In this document: positions 23,467 through 32,233 of the stretch, in pieces
Numbering within the stretch: position 1 is the first letter of the stretch
How the letters are laid out: each line of letters begins with the position of its first letter
NCBI RefSeq assembly: GCF_900156425.1
Contig: NZ_FTNO01000001.1
Location: 1,116,001-1,180,000 of the forward strand
Direction of reading: 5' to 3'
DNA length: 64,000 bases
Origin: Haladaptatus litoreus
GTDB taxonomy: Archaea > Halobacteriota > Halobacteria > Halobacteriales > Haladaptataceae
Translations under genes and position numbers: made by a program
Notes under the pieces: generated by a model
Database searches by the model: none
What the model saw: only the letters and a program-made list of their open reading frames with translations
Told to the model about the DNA's origin: nothing

Positions 23467-26400
23467 TCAATCCTCACTCGACGGGGCGGCCGTCGGTTTC
23501 GTCTGCATGGTTCCGCGAGCACCCGGCCCGAAGTAGCGTGTCCAGACGACGAGCAGGCTCGGAAGCACCAACACGCTCGCGAGGAACGCGTAGATGATGG
23601 TCAGCCCGGTGATGATGCCGAACTGCTGAAGCGCGGGCAGGATGGCGAAGACGAGGACGCCGAAACCGCCGACCGTCGTCGCCGCACTGCCGAGCAGTGC
23701 GCCGCCGGTGCCGGTGAGTGCGACGTTCATCGCTTCCCAGACGGAGCCACGTCGTTCCAGTTCGACGTTGTACCGCTCGGACAGGTGGATGCTGTAGGCG
23801 ACACCCAATCCGACGGTGAGGCTCGTAATCATTCCCGTCAGGACGTTGAACGGCATTTCGAGCAGATACATCGTGCCCAGAATCCACGTCACGCTGAACA
23901 CGACTGGGAGCAGGGTAACCGCGCCGAGGGTCGCGCTCCCTTCCGTGATGCGGTAGATGAGCATCAGGAAGGCGAAGACGGACACCATCGTGATGATGAG
24001 GCTCTGGATGACCGTGTCGAGCAGCTGCTTCTGGACGATTTCGAAGACGATTGCTTGCCCGGTTGCGGTGGCTTCGAGATTGTCGAAGCCATCCGCCACG
24101 TCGCGCATGTCTTCAGTCACGTCGGCGCTCGCTGCACCACCCTTGACCGAAACCGTCATTCGAACCGCCTGATACTCGCCATCCTCTTCGTGGATGACGC
24201 CTGCCGCTTGGTCGGGAGCGACAGCGAACAGTTCGTCGTACACCTGTTCTATGTTCTGGTCGGGGACGCCGTTTCCGTCTGTGTCCGCGGCGGTGAACGT
24301 CGCGTTGAACGATTCGTTCTCGGCCGCCACCTGTTCCATCACCGAGAGCGGACTCGTCACCTCGGGTTCGCCGCTCGCGAGGACAATCGTCGTGTCCTTT
24401 TCGGCGGCTTCCTCGCGGGCCTGCTGAACCTGTTCGAGGGAATCGTCTCGCGTTATATCACCCTGTATCAGGATTTGTGCCTGCGAATCCTCGCGAACGA
24501 AGTTGTCGTTCACGTAGTCGAGATTCTTCTTCGCCGAATATTCGGCGGGTTTGAACGGTTCTGGCAGTTCCTTCGTCCATCCCGGCGGGTCTTCCGCGAG
24601 GAAGTCCTCCTGCGCGAAACTCGTATCGACCTTCGTCGCACCGTAGGCACCACCAGCGCTGACGAGCACCGTCAGTACGATGACGACGAGTGGGGCTTTC
24701 CGTGCTGCGACCGCTCCGGCGGAAAGGACGCGACCCAGCGCGCCGCCGCCAGTACCGAACGCCCGTTTGTTGCGGTTGTAGCCGCGGGATTCGAAGAACT
24801 CGTCGACTTCGACTTTCAGCGCGGGAATCAGCGCGCCGAAGATGAGCAGTGCCGCGACGATACCGATGGAACTCACGATACCGAAGTCCTGAATCGGCGG
24901 GAGCGGACTGACCAGATTCGAAAGGAATCCGATGACTGTCGTTGCGGTCACCCATGTTAGGGCCGCACCGACGCTGACGAGCGCGACGCGCATCGACCCG
25001 CGAACGCCGACGCCAGTGTCCTGTTCGCGCTCCTCCCGATGTCGCATGAAGACGTGAATCGCGTAGTCGATGGACAATCCGATGAGGAGGACGGGAACCG
25101 CGATGAACATCTGGTTGAACGTGATGCCGAGCCACCCCATGAAGCCGAACGTCCACACCAACACGAGGACGATACCGAAGACTCCTAACAAGATGTCGAG
25201 CAGGTCACGGTAGGCTACGAGCAGAGTCAGAACGACGAACAGCAGTGCGAGGGGGCCGACGATGGTCAGACTGTCCGTCATCGACTGATTGATTTCCTCG
25301 CTGATGATGCCGCTTCCGAAGACCATGGCTTCTTGGTCGAACGCATCGCCCGCGATGGACTGGATGGCCGACTGGGATTCGACGATTCCGTCAGAGCCTT
25401 GTCCCGGTTGCATCGACTGGCTTTCTTGTTTCTGGAACACCAGCAACATCGTTGCATTGGCTTCGGTCGTGCCGGGGTCGTACGACGTCGGCATGAACGC
25501 CAGTGCTTGTCCCGACATGCCGCCGGAACCGGAATCCGAGGAGAGCACTGTTTCGGTCATGGTATCGACCTGCGACTCGTTCATCGACTCCAACTTCTGG
25601 ATTTGCTCGGACAGCGACGGCATCGAGCCGTTTTGGAGGGCTTCCTGTCTCTCGGTCAGGTTCTCGCTCCGCGTCTGGAGTTGTTCGTATTCCTCCGCCA
25701 GAACGCCCTGCGTCCCGAGTTGGTACACCTGCTGGAACTGCGATTGAATCTCGCTGGTTCGTTCTTGGTAGGTCGATTGGTTGATTTGACCCTGCTGGTA
25801 CGAGGCGTTCAACTGACCGAGTTGGGCTTGCAGGCCGCGGGCCTGCTGCGCCGATTGGTTGAACGTGGCCGACTGATTCGCGGTGAGGTCGCTCGTCGCG
25901 TTCGACTGCACCCCTTGCAGTTGAGTTTCTATCTCGCCCGCCTGCTGGCGGTAGGTTTCGTTGTCGATGTCGCCCGCCTGCCGGGAGGCGTTCAACTGGT
26001 CGTACTGCGCTTGCAGCGCCCGCGTTTGGTTCAGCGCGTCGCTCAACCGTCCCGCGGTCTGATTCAACTCCTGACTTCGCTGTCGAAGTTGTTCTCCGTC
26101 CGCACGAAGTTCTGCGCCTTTCTCCTGCTGTATCGCGCCGATGGCGACGACGTTTGCAACGCCGCTGGTCGGGTTGTCGTCCACCAGCGTTTTGTTGACC
26201 GTTTGGTTCTCGCGGAGTTGTTGTTGGAACTGGAGCGAGTTCACCATCGCGTCCTTCGACAGGACGTTATCCCCGCGGACGATTACCTGTACTGCGGTCG
26301 TGTTCTCCTGTCCAGTCGTGAAGTTCGTCTCGATGTACTCCAGCTTCTCCGCCGCCTCGCTGTCGCTCTGGAACTGGTCGAGCGACGACGACTGTTCTAT

Positions 26401-26505
26401 CATCGGCGCACCCGCCCCGACGAGCACTGTCAGAACGAGCAACACCGCGATAACAACGCGGCTGTGGGACGTTACGTTCTCGAAAAGCCGAGTGAGAAGG
26501 CTCAC
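23467..26505 (-). CDS. RND-superfamily (MMPL/HpnN-like) exporter
   Basis: 1012 residues with the duplicated RND layout: one N-terminal membrane helix (about 17-36), a large extracytoplasmic loop, five helices, then the same again. The first loop carries an unusually long Gln/Asn-rich coiled coil (about 120-305, many QSN and LQAQ heptads). Each half has a sterol-sensing/patched-type segment (LIGLSIDYAIHVFMRH and GLGVAYSIHLSERYN) with the acid residue expected for proton coupling. The cargo, probably lipid-like, is unknown. A TrmB-like regulator follows after 1 bp. Confidence 0.88.
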   Translation of the reverse strand: MSLLTRLFENVTSHSRVVIAVLLVLTVLVGAGAPMIEQSSSLDQFQSDSEAAEKLEYIETNFTTGQENTTAVQVIVRGDNVLSKDAMVNSLQFQQQLRENQTVNKTLVDDNPTSGVANVVAIGAIQQEKGAELRADGEQLRQRSQELNQTAGRLSDALNQTRALQAQYDQLNASRQAGDIDNETYRQQAGEIETQLQGVQSNATSDLTANQSATFNQSAQQARGLQAQLGQLNASYQQGQINQSTYQERTSEIQSQFQQVYQLGTQGVLAEEYEQLQTRSENLTERQEALQNGSMPSLSEQIQKLESMNESQVDTMTETVLSSDSGSGGMSGQALAFMPTSYDPGTTEANATMLLVFQKQESQSMQPGQGSDGIVESQSAIQSIAGDAFDQEAMVFGSGIISEEINQSMTDSLTIVGPLALLFVVLTLLVAYRDLLDILLGVFGIVLVLVWTFGFMGWLGITFNQMFIAVPVLLIGLSIDYAIHVFMRHREEREQDTGVGVRGSMRVALVSVGAALTWVTATTVIGFLSNLVSPLPPIQDFGIVSSIGIVAALLIFGALIPALKVEVDEFFESRGYNRNKRAFGTGGGALGRVLSAGAVAARKAPLVVIVLTVLVSAGGAYGATKVDTSFAQEDFLAEDPPGWTKELPEPFKPAEYSAKKNLDYVNDNFVREDSQAQILIQGDITRDDSLEQVQQAREEAAEKDTTIVLASGEPEVTSPLSVMEQVAAENESFNATFTAADTDGNGVPDQNIEQVYDELFAVAPDQAAGVIHEEDGEYQAVRMTVSVKGGAASADVTEDMRDVADGFDNLEATATGQAIVFEIVQKQLLDTVIQSLIITMVSVFAFLMLIYRITEGSATLGAVTLLPVVFSVTWILGTMYLLEMPFNVLTGMITSLTVGLGVAYSIHLSERYNVELERRGSVWEAMNVALTGTGGALLGSAATTVGGFGVLVFAILPALQQFGIITGLTIIYAFLASVLVLPSLLVVWTRYFGPGARGTMQTKPTAAPSSED

Positions 26506-26773
26506 AGACCTCCTCCTCGGTTGCGACTGTCGCTGTTCATTACTGTTGTTAGAATCCTACTGACAGCGCAATCAAAAAGATGGTGGTTTCGTTTTCTCGA
26601 TGTGACACAAACGGCGAGGCTGTCGCTCGGAACGCAAGCACCCAAAAACGACGAATGGGGCCAAAACATAGTTGCTCGAAAATCGAACGCAGTCGCTCGA
26701 CACCGCTGTCAGCAGTCACAAATCGCACTCAGGGTGAAAACAAAACGCCGTTGTCGGAAAACGCTGGTTTGCG

Positions 26774-28090
26774 TTATTCTCGCACTGCGGCGTTGGTGTT
26801 GAGGTGCCCCTTGCCGTGATATTCCTTGTCACCGACGCGGTCTGCAGTGTTGCGGAGCGTCTTCCGAACCTGATTCGCGTTGTAGTTCGGGTTGACGCTT
26901 TTGATCATCGCTGCGGCGGCCGCCACCTGCGGTGCGGCCATGCTCGTTCCGGCGAGCCACGCGTAGCCACCCATCCACGACGGAATCGTATTGTACACGA
27001 GGTCGTAGAAGTAGACATCGTCGGGAGCGTTCGGGTCGTAGTTTCCGCCGGGCGCACTGATGTCGATTGCGTTCGTTCCGTAGTTGGTGTAGAGCGCCGG
27101 GGTCGTCGTCGGTTCTTCGAGGCCGTCGTCGCCCCAGTTGAAGCCGATTGGCCCGGTTGCGCTGATGCTCATGACGTTCGACGCCTCGTTCGGGACGCTG
27201 ATGACGTTGCCGTCGTGTTGTAGGTCGGCGGCGTCGTTACCTGCGGCGGCGACGACGAGCGTACCGTTTCTGCGTGCGTATGCCATCGTCCTGTTGAGGG
27301 TTCCACCGTAGAACTGACCGAAGTTGTCCTCGTTTCTCGGAACCGGGTAGGCACCGAGGCTGAGATTTGCAACGTCGGCACCAACTTCGACACTGTAGAC
27401 GAGGGCCGTGAGGATGTCACCCCACGACGCGCCGCCTTCCGCGCCGAAGACGCGGCACGCGACGAGGTCGGTTCCGGGTGCGGAGCCGACGACGCCGGTT
27501 TCGTTCTGGTCGTTCGCGGCGACGATGCCGCTGACGTGCGTTCCGTGGTAGCCGGAGTCGGTGAAGTCGCCGCCGTCACTCGTGAAGTTGCGGGACAGTT
27601 CCGTGTTCACCGCGTGTGCGAGGTCGGGGTGTGTCGGGTCGATACCCGTGTCGATGACTGAGACGCGGGTTCCCTCACCGCGCGTGACTTTGTGCGCTTC
27701 CGGAATATTCTGTTCCTGTTTGTCCCACTGAAGCGGGTAGAACGGTTCGTCCGTTGCCGATTCGTCCTGTGTAATCGGCGACTGCGTGATTGGCAGGTCG
27801 AGCGAGTAGACAGTGTCCGGTGCGTAGCCCCCACCGAGCGACTCCACATCCGATTCGTTCCCGCTGACGACCAGTCGGTCGATAGCGCTCAGGTCGTGGA
27901 CGACTTCGACGCCACTCGCGTCGAGGTCTGCTGCGGAAACGTTCTTGGATTTGACGATGAATCGCTCCGTCGATTCTGCCGCCGTTACCGTCGTACCGAC
28001 CGCGATGCCACCGAGTGCAGTACCGCTAATCTTCAAGAATGACCGCCGTGTTTGTTGCGACACAACATGGTTCATGAACTCAGTTGACAT
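26774..28090 (-). CDS. Halolysin-like subtilisin (S8) serine protease
   Basis: 438 residues. The signal RRSFLKISGTALGGIAVG is a Tat signal. A propeptide inhibitor-like stretch (RFIVKSKNVSAADL) leads to the catalytic domain with Asp147 (VSVIDTGID), His182 (YHGTHVSG), Asn285 of the oxyanion hole (AAAGN) and Ser383 (GTSMAAPQV). All key residues are intact. It is shorter than Halolysin R4-type enzymes because it lacks the C-terminal extension. Transcribed from its own AT-rich promoter, upstream of 28091. Likely secreted and active on extracellular protein. Confidence 0.93.
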   Translation of the reverse strand: MSTEFMNHVVSQQTRRSFLKISGTALGGIAVGTTVTAAESTERFIVKSKNVSAADLDASGVEVVHDLSAIDRLVVSGNESDVESLGGGYAPDTVYSLDLPITQSPITQDESATDEPFYPLQWDKQEQNIPEAHKVTRGEGTRVSVIDTGIDPTHPDLAHAVNTELSRNFTSDGGDFTDSGYHGTHVSGIVAANDQNETGVVGSAPGTDLVACRVFGAEGGASWGDILTALVYSVEVGADVANLSLGAYPVPRNEDNFGQFYGGTLNRTMAYARRNGTLVVAAAGNDAADLQHDGNVISVPNEASNVMSISATGPIGFNWGDDGLEEPTTTPALYTNYGTNAIDISAPGGNYDPNAPDDVYFYDLVYNTIPSWMGGYAWLAGTSMAAPQVAAAAAMIKSVNPNYNANQVRKTLRNTADRVGDKEYHGKGHLNTNAAVRE

Positions 28091-28214
28091 AGAATTTTCT
28101 ATTACATTTTGGAAATATTTATGAACGTTAGACTGAGATTGTAGTTCTGCTATTTACTGTTGTAATATTTAATCGACAGTAGAAATTTTGTGCTGGCTAA
28201 TGAGAATCAGCAAT

Positions 28215-28430
28215 TTATTCGTCGTAGAACTTCTTTGCGTCCTCGGCGCTCATCGTTTTCCACTCGCCGTCGTCGGTTCGAACCTGTACGTATCCCTCCG
28301 GAATCTCTGTCTCTACCTCGACCGTCTCGACGTGCTCACGCAGGAGATGCGATTCGTACTGTTTCCACGCAGACCGCTCCGACGGCGCGATGGCAACCCA
28401 GCCGCAACCGTGCTGACCGCACTGTATCAT
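28215..28430 (-). CDS. Small putative zinc-binding protein
   Basis: 71 residues beginning MIQCGQHGCGWVAIAPSER. Cys4 and Cys9, with His in YESHLLREH, make a C-x4-C / H-x4-H finger of the kind common in small haloarchaeal proteins. The second half (IPEGYVQVRTDDGEWKTMSAEDAKKFYDE) looks like a conserved tail. It stands alone between the protease and glycosyltransferase genes. Function is unknown. Confidence 0.7.
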   Translation of the reverse strand: MIQCGQHGCGWVAIAPSERSAWKQYESHLLREHVETVEVETEIPEGYVQVRTDDGEWKTMSAEDAKKFYDE

Positions 28431-28614
28431 CGAATAGGATTCACTCGCCGGAGTGCCTATAAACCTTCAGAAACGCTCGTGGCCGTCTCGAAAGGAGAAC
28501 CGGACATCGAAATGAACGGCTCTCGCGTCCGTCAAATCGCGATTGGCATCTCATATTGAATAATGATATTCGAAAACGTTGTCTTAGTTCTTGTTTTAAC
28601 CAAAATGTCATCCC

Positions 28615-28623
28615 ATATATATT
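28615..28623 (+). promoter_or_regulatory. TATA-like element of the glycosyltransferase gene
   Basis: atatatatt in the context tcccatatatattg lies about 50 bp before the selected ATG. A start site about 25 bp downstream leaves a leader of roughly 25 bp, which favours that ATG over later in-frame ones. Confidence 0.45.
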
Positions 28624-28668
28624 GTGGTAAATTACTTTATGATTCTTTTCCAGTTTCGTATCATTAAG

Positions 28669-30168
28669 ATGGTTCAGTCGAGTAAGCATATCAGCGGCAT
28701 CCAACCTTTCGATCCACTGCCGCCGATGACATCCATGTCTACCGATAGTGATACCACTCCAGTCGAACGTGACGCTCCTGACACACAACCACAGCGGAAC
28801 TATACTCCCCGCAGAATCCTTCTTGCACTCACCCTCTTCACACTTGGCGGAATCATCCTTCTAATGCCCATCCCGGGTTTCGGCAGCATTGGCATTATCT
28901 TATATACAAATCCGCTTTTCCTGATCGTTCTCGGTGGATGGTATATCGGCCGGTCAACCGTTGCTACAATCGCCCACGCTCTTCGCGCCCGTCGTCACAG
29001 AACTACCGTTGACGGCCACCCCTACGGTGAGGCAGATGCTACCCCAAGCGTCTCCATCCTCATTCCTGCCTATAATGAAGCCCACGAGATTGGCGCGACT
29101 ATTGACTCACTGCGTGCGCTCACGTACCCAGGTGACCTCGAAATCATCGTCGTCGATGATGGTAGTGAGGACGGAACATGGTATGCGTTACAGGCACTTG
29201 CCGACCGCGTCCCTGGCCTCCGTGTCTTCACGCAGGAGAATGCTGGAAGTGCTGCAGCACGGAACACTGCGCTCTCACACGCACGAAATGAAGTCGTTGT
29301 TAGTCTTGATGCTGACACCGTCATGCACCCCTCTACAGTTACAGAATTAGCTCGCCACTTTACCAGCCCGGAGATTGTCGCCGTTGGTGGGAACGTGAAC
29401 GTTGAGAACACGCATGCCGGCCTCTGGGCGAAAAGCCAGGTCTTCGACTATGCTCTTGCGATGGAAATCGGCCGGATGTTTCAGAGCTTCCTCGGCTATG
29501 TTCTCTGTTTGAGCGGCGCGTTTGGCGCGTTCCGCCGGAAAGAACTGATCGCGACTGGTGGTTGGAATGAACACTGGCTATATTCGGACGATTTCGAGGT
29601 TTCCGTTCGAATTCAAGAGTTTGGTGACGTTATCTACAATCCGGTTGCACGTGCCGACACCGAAGTCCCGACAACGATTCGCGCTTGGTTTGACCAGCGA
29701 AAAACATGGGCCCAGCGCGGTATCTCCGTAATGTTACTCCATCATCGCAAACAGTTCAATCCCGGCGCCGGAATGGTTTCGATAGGCCTCTTCATCCGTG
29801 CAGCCTTGACTGCAGCGATCATTGTGAAAATGATTGGATTCATCATGGCGATGGCGACAGGTGCGATCCCGGTCGTTCATTCACTGGTTTGGGTGATTGG
29901 AGTGAGCCTGATTGGAATGGCCGGCTTGTGTGCGATTATGCTGGGAATTCTCTCACTGCTCGTTGTAAGCGAGAAGCCGATTCAGTATGGCTGGTACGCA
30001 GTAGCGTATCTTGTGTTCTATCGGCCACTGCATATGGCGGCGCGCTTGACCGGCTTCGCAGAGGCATTCTGGTGGGAGCTATCGAGTAAGTTCGGGTCGT
30101 TGCGTTCAACGCCAGGCGACCACTTACGCGATTTGTCGACGGGTGACGTCTCATCGGCAGACGACTAA
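28669..30168 (+). CDS. Membrane GT2-family glycosyltransferase (PgaC/hyaluronan-synthase-like)
   Basis: 499 residues from ATG giving MVQSSKHISG. Two N-terminal membrane helices (about 50-95) precede the GT2 catalytic domain: VSILIPAYNEAHEIGATID, VVDDGSEDGTW, SLDADTVM (the DxD motif), SDDFEVSVRI (catalytic-base Asp) and QRKTWAQRG, a QxxRW-like motif of processive enzymes. At least three further membrane helices follow. It likely makes an exopolysaccharide from a nucleotide sugar. Codon use is visibly richer in A/T-ending codons than the neighbours, and the flanks are AT-rich, suggesting transfer. Alternative ATGs lie at 28726 and 28735. Confidence 0.85.
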   Translation: MVQSSKHISGIQPFDPLPPMTSMSTDSDTTPVERDAPDTQPQRNYTPRRILLALTLFTLGGIILLMPIPGFGSIGIILYTNPLFLIVLGGWYIGRSTVATIAHALRARRHRTTVDGHPYGEADATPSVSILIPAYNEAHEIGATIDSLRALTYPGDLEIIVVDDGSEDGTWYALQALADRVPGLRVFTQENAGSAAARNTALSHARNEVVVSLDADTVMHPSTVTELARHFTSPEIVAVGGNVNVENTHAGLWAKSQVFDYALAMEIGRMFQSFLGYVLCLSGAFGAFRRKELIATGGWNEHWLYSDDFEVSVRIQEFGDVIYNPVARADTEVPTTIRAWFDQRKTWAQRGISVMLLHHRKQFNPGAGMVSIGLFIRAALTAAIIVKMIGFIMAMATGAIPVVHSLVWVIGVSLIGMAGLCAIMLGILSLLVVSEKPIQYGWYAVAYLVFYRPLHMAARLTGFAEAFWWELSSKFGSLRSTPGDHLRDLSTGDVSSADD

Positions 30169-30362
30169 CTGTTTAGCGGCTAGAGTTTTACTTTTCGCAT
30201 CTGCCCTCTCAATAGTCTCTTTCTGCAAGCCTCAGTGACGGATAATTCGGGATTGACGACAACAGAATCAACAATCTCACTCGTCAGTTGAGGTCGCTAC
30301 GCGTGTACGTTCGAGAAGTGTCGAAAAGTACCAGAAAGTCGGAGATACAAATCGGGAGACAA

Positions 30363-31079
30363 CTATCCGCTGACGACGTGCGAGGAAAGTTCGCCGATAG
30401 TTCCCTCGACTTCGTATCCGGGTGTCTGGATGGTGAGAACGCTGTCCGGCGTCACGTCGTGGAACTTGACGTGAAGCGAGTACGTGCCGTCGTCTAGAAT
30501 GCCGGTCGCTTCGTTCTGTCCGGTTGGGAGGTGACGTGCCCACGCGTTGTCACCGACGAACGCCGGGTCAGCGATACCGTCGATGACGTACTTCTGTGGG
30601 GATGCTTCGGTGTTTTGGCCCGTAATCGGATACCCCTTCTCGTGCCACTCCCAGTAGCCCTCGTCGATGACGTACACGTTCTCGTAGCCGTTCTCCATCA
30701 GTTTCCCCGCGCGCATCGAAGAGAGGTGATGTGGACAGCCACAGTAACAGATGATGCGTTCGTCCTTCGCCCACGACGCAACCGGGTCATTTTCTTTTAG
30801 TCCGTCCGGTGCCGGGCTGAGCACCGCTCCCTTGATGTGGGACGTATCGTACTGCGTCTGTCCGCGAGTATCGACGAATCGGCCCTTATCCTGCTGGTAC
30901 CAGTCGTACACGTCGGAAAGCGGTGCAAGCGGAACGTTCTGACCGTACTGTTCGGTCGTGTCGTATCCTTCCTCAGACTGCGGATTCGAATCCGAATCCG
31001 ACCCACCACCCATACCGAGGCAGCCGCTCAGCCCTGCGACTGAAACCGCACTCGCCGCGAGGAACCTTCGTCGATTCAT
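30363..31079 (-). CDS. Rhodanese-domain lipoprotein
   Basis: 238 residues. The Tat-like signal RRRFLAASAVSVAGLSGC ends in a lipobox, so the protein is membrane-anchored outside the cell. A rhodanese domain (about 50-155) contains FVDTRGQTQYDTSHIKGA and the catalytic loop IICYCGCPHHLSS, where the first Cys of CYCGCPHH is the expected persulfide carrier; the additional Cys pair is unusual. The last 70 residues (KFHDVTPDSVLTIQTPGYEVEG) look like an extra beta-rich domain. Transcribed divergently from crtB. Sulfur-transfer role is inference. Confidence 0.85.
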   Translation of the reverse strand: MNRRRFLAASAVSVAGLSGCLGMGGGSDSDSNPQSEEGYDTTEQYGQNVPLAPLSDVYDWYQQDKGRFVDTRGQTQYDTSHIKGAVLSPAPDGLKENDPVASWAKDERIICYCGCPHHLSSMRAGKLMENGYENVYVIDEGYWEWHEKGYPITGQNTEASPQKYVIDGIADPAFVGDNAWARHLPTGQNEATGILDDGTYSLHVKFHDVTPDSVLTIQTPGYEVEGTIGELSSHVVSG

Positions 31080-31255
31080 TGTTGTGGAACTGTAGTGACC
31101 ACCGCAGTATCAATTTTATCATGGTTGTTTCAGCCGAAAAGTCGGACAGAAAAATAGTAGATAGAAACGAAATCGGAGAGAGTACCCAACTGGTTTGGCA
31201 TCGTCTTTTTTCAACCCTCTGTCGTAGATACTACTATTCTCGGGGCACACATGCA

Positions 31256-32206
31256 ATGAAGGACACACACGTACAAGCGGGAAAGTCGATACAACAGCGG
31301 ACGGGGAAAACGTTCCATCTCGCCACGCGACTCCTGCCGAAACGAGTCCGTCACCCGACCTACGTGTTGTATGGCTTCTTCCGCGTTTGCGACGAAGTCG
31401 TTGATGACGCCGAGGATGTCCCGCCGGAAGAACAGGAGGCCCAACTCGAATCGTTCCGAGCGCAGGCGCTCGGAACGACGGAACCCGACGACCCAGTCCT
31501 CGACGCATTTCAGCAACTTCGCGAGTCCCACGGCATCTCGGACGAAGAAGTCACGCTCTTCATCGACGCCATGGCCTCCGACATCACAAAATCGCGGTAC
31601 GAAACCTACGACGAATTGGAGGCGTACATGCGCGGTTCCGCCGCCGCCGTCGGTCGGATGATGACGACGATAATGAACCCCGAAGATGCAGAGCGCGCCC
31701 TGCCCCACGCGACAGCACTCGGGGAGGCCTTCCAGTTGACCAACTTCCTCCGCGACGTGCGCGAGGACATCGTAGATCGCGACAGAATCTACCTGCCCCA
31801 GACGACGCTCTCTCGGTATGGCGTCACCGACGAGGAAATCGAGAAGTTCGAATTTTCCGAGTCGTTCGCCGACGCGATGCGCGACGAACTCCGACGGGCA
31901 GAATCCTTGTACCGCGATGGTGTCGCGGGGATTCAGTATCTCCCCGAAGACTGCCAGTTCGCCGTGCTGGTTTCGGCGGTGTTGTACGCGGATTATCACC
32001 GCGTGATTCGAGCGCAGGGCTACGACGTGCTCACCACGGAACCGTCGCTCGGAACGCTGCGAAAACTCTCGCTCATCGCCCGAACGCGCTGGCACTGGCG
32101 AAAGACGCGTGACCCGGAAACCGTCTTCCGCGCCGTGAGTTCGGTTTCGTCGTCGGAACAACGTCACACGGATTTCGACCGGCGGGAAACCCTTCCGACG
32201 CGGTAG
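31256..32206 (+). CDS. crtB: Phytoene/squalene synthase family protein
   Basis: 316 residues from ATG giving MKDTHVQAGKSIQQRTG. Both Asp-rich motifs are present: CDEVVDDAED near residue 55 and LTNFLRDVREDIVDRDRIYLP near residue 175, the DxxxD motifs that bind the diphosphate of geranylgeranyl pyrophosphate through Mg2+. The family joins two C20 units to phytoene, the first committed step to bacterioruberin carotenoids. Length fits phytoene synthase. The frame is open upstream but that part is Arg/Ser-rich and overlaps the rhodanese promoter, so the internal ATG is used. Confidence 0.92.
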   Translation: MKDTHVQAGKSIQQRTGKTFHLATRLLPKRVRHPTYVLYGFFRVCDEVVDDAEDVPPEEQEAQLESFRAQALGTTEPDDPVLDAFQQLRESHGISDEEVTLFIDAMASDITKSRYETYDELEAYMRGSAAAVGRMMTTIMNPEDAERALPHATALGEAFQLTNFLRDVREDIVDRDRIYLPQTTLSRYGVTDEEIEKFEFSESFADAMRDELRRAESLYRDGVAGIQYLPEDCQFAVLVSAVLYADYHRVIRAQGYDVLTTEPSLGTLRKLSLIARTRWHWRKTRDPETVFRAVSSVSSSEQRHTDFDRRETLPTR

Positions 32207-32233
32207 TCGCGAAAAATTCGTTCGTCCGTTTTT

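Noticed and set aside
23434..26802. Two long plus-strand frames opposite the RND transporter
   Set aside because: They are antisense shadows of the transporter coding strand with Arg/Leu/Val-biased sequence and no protein motifs.
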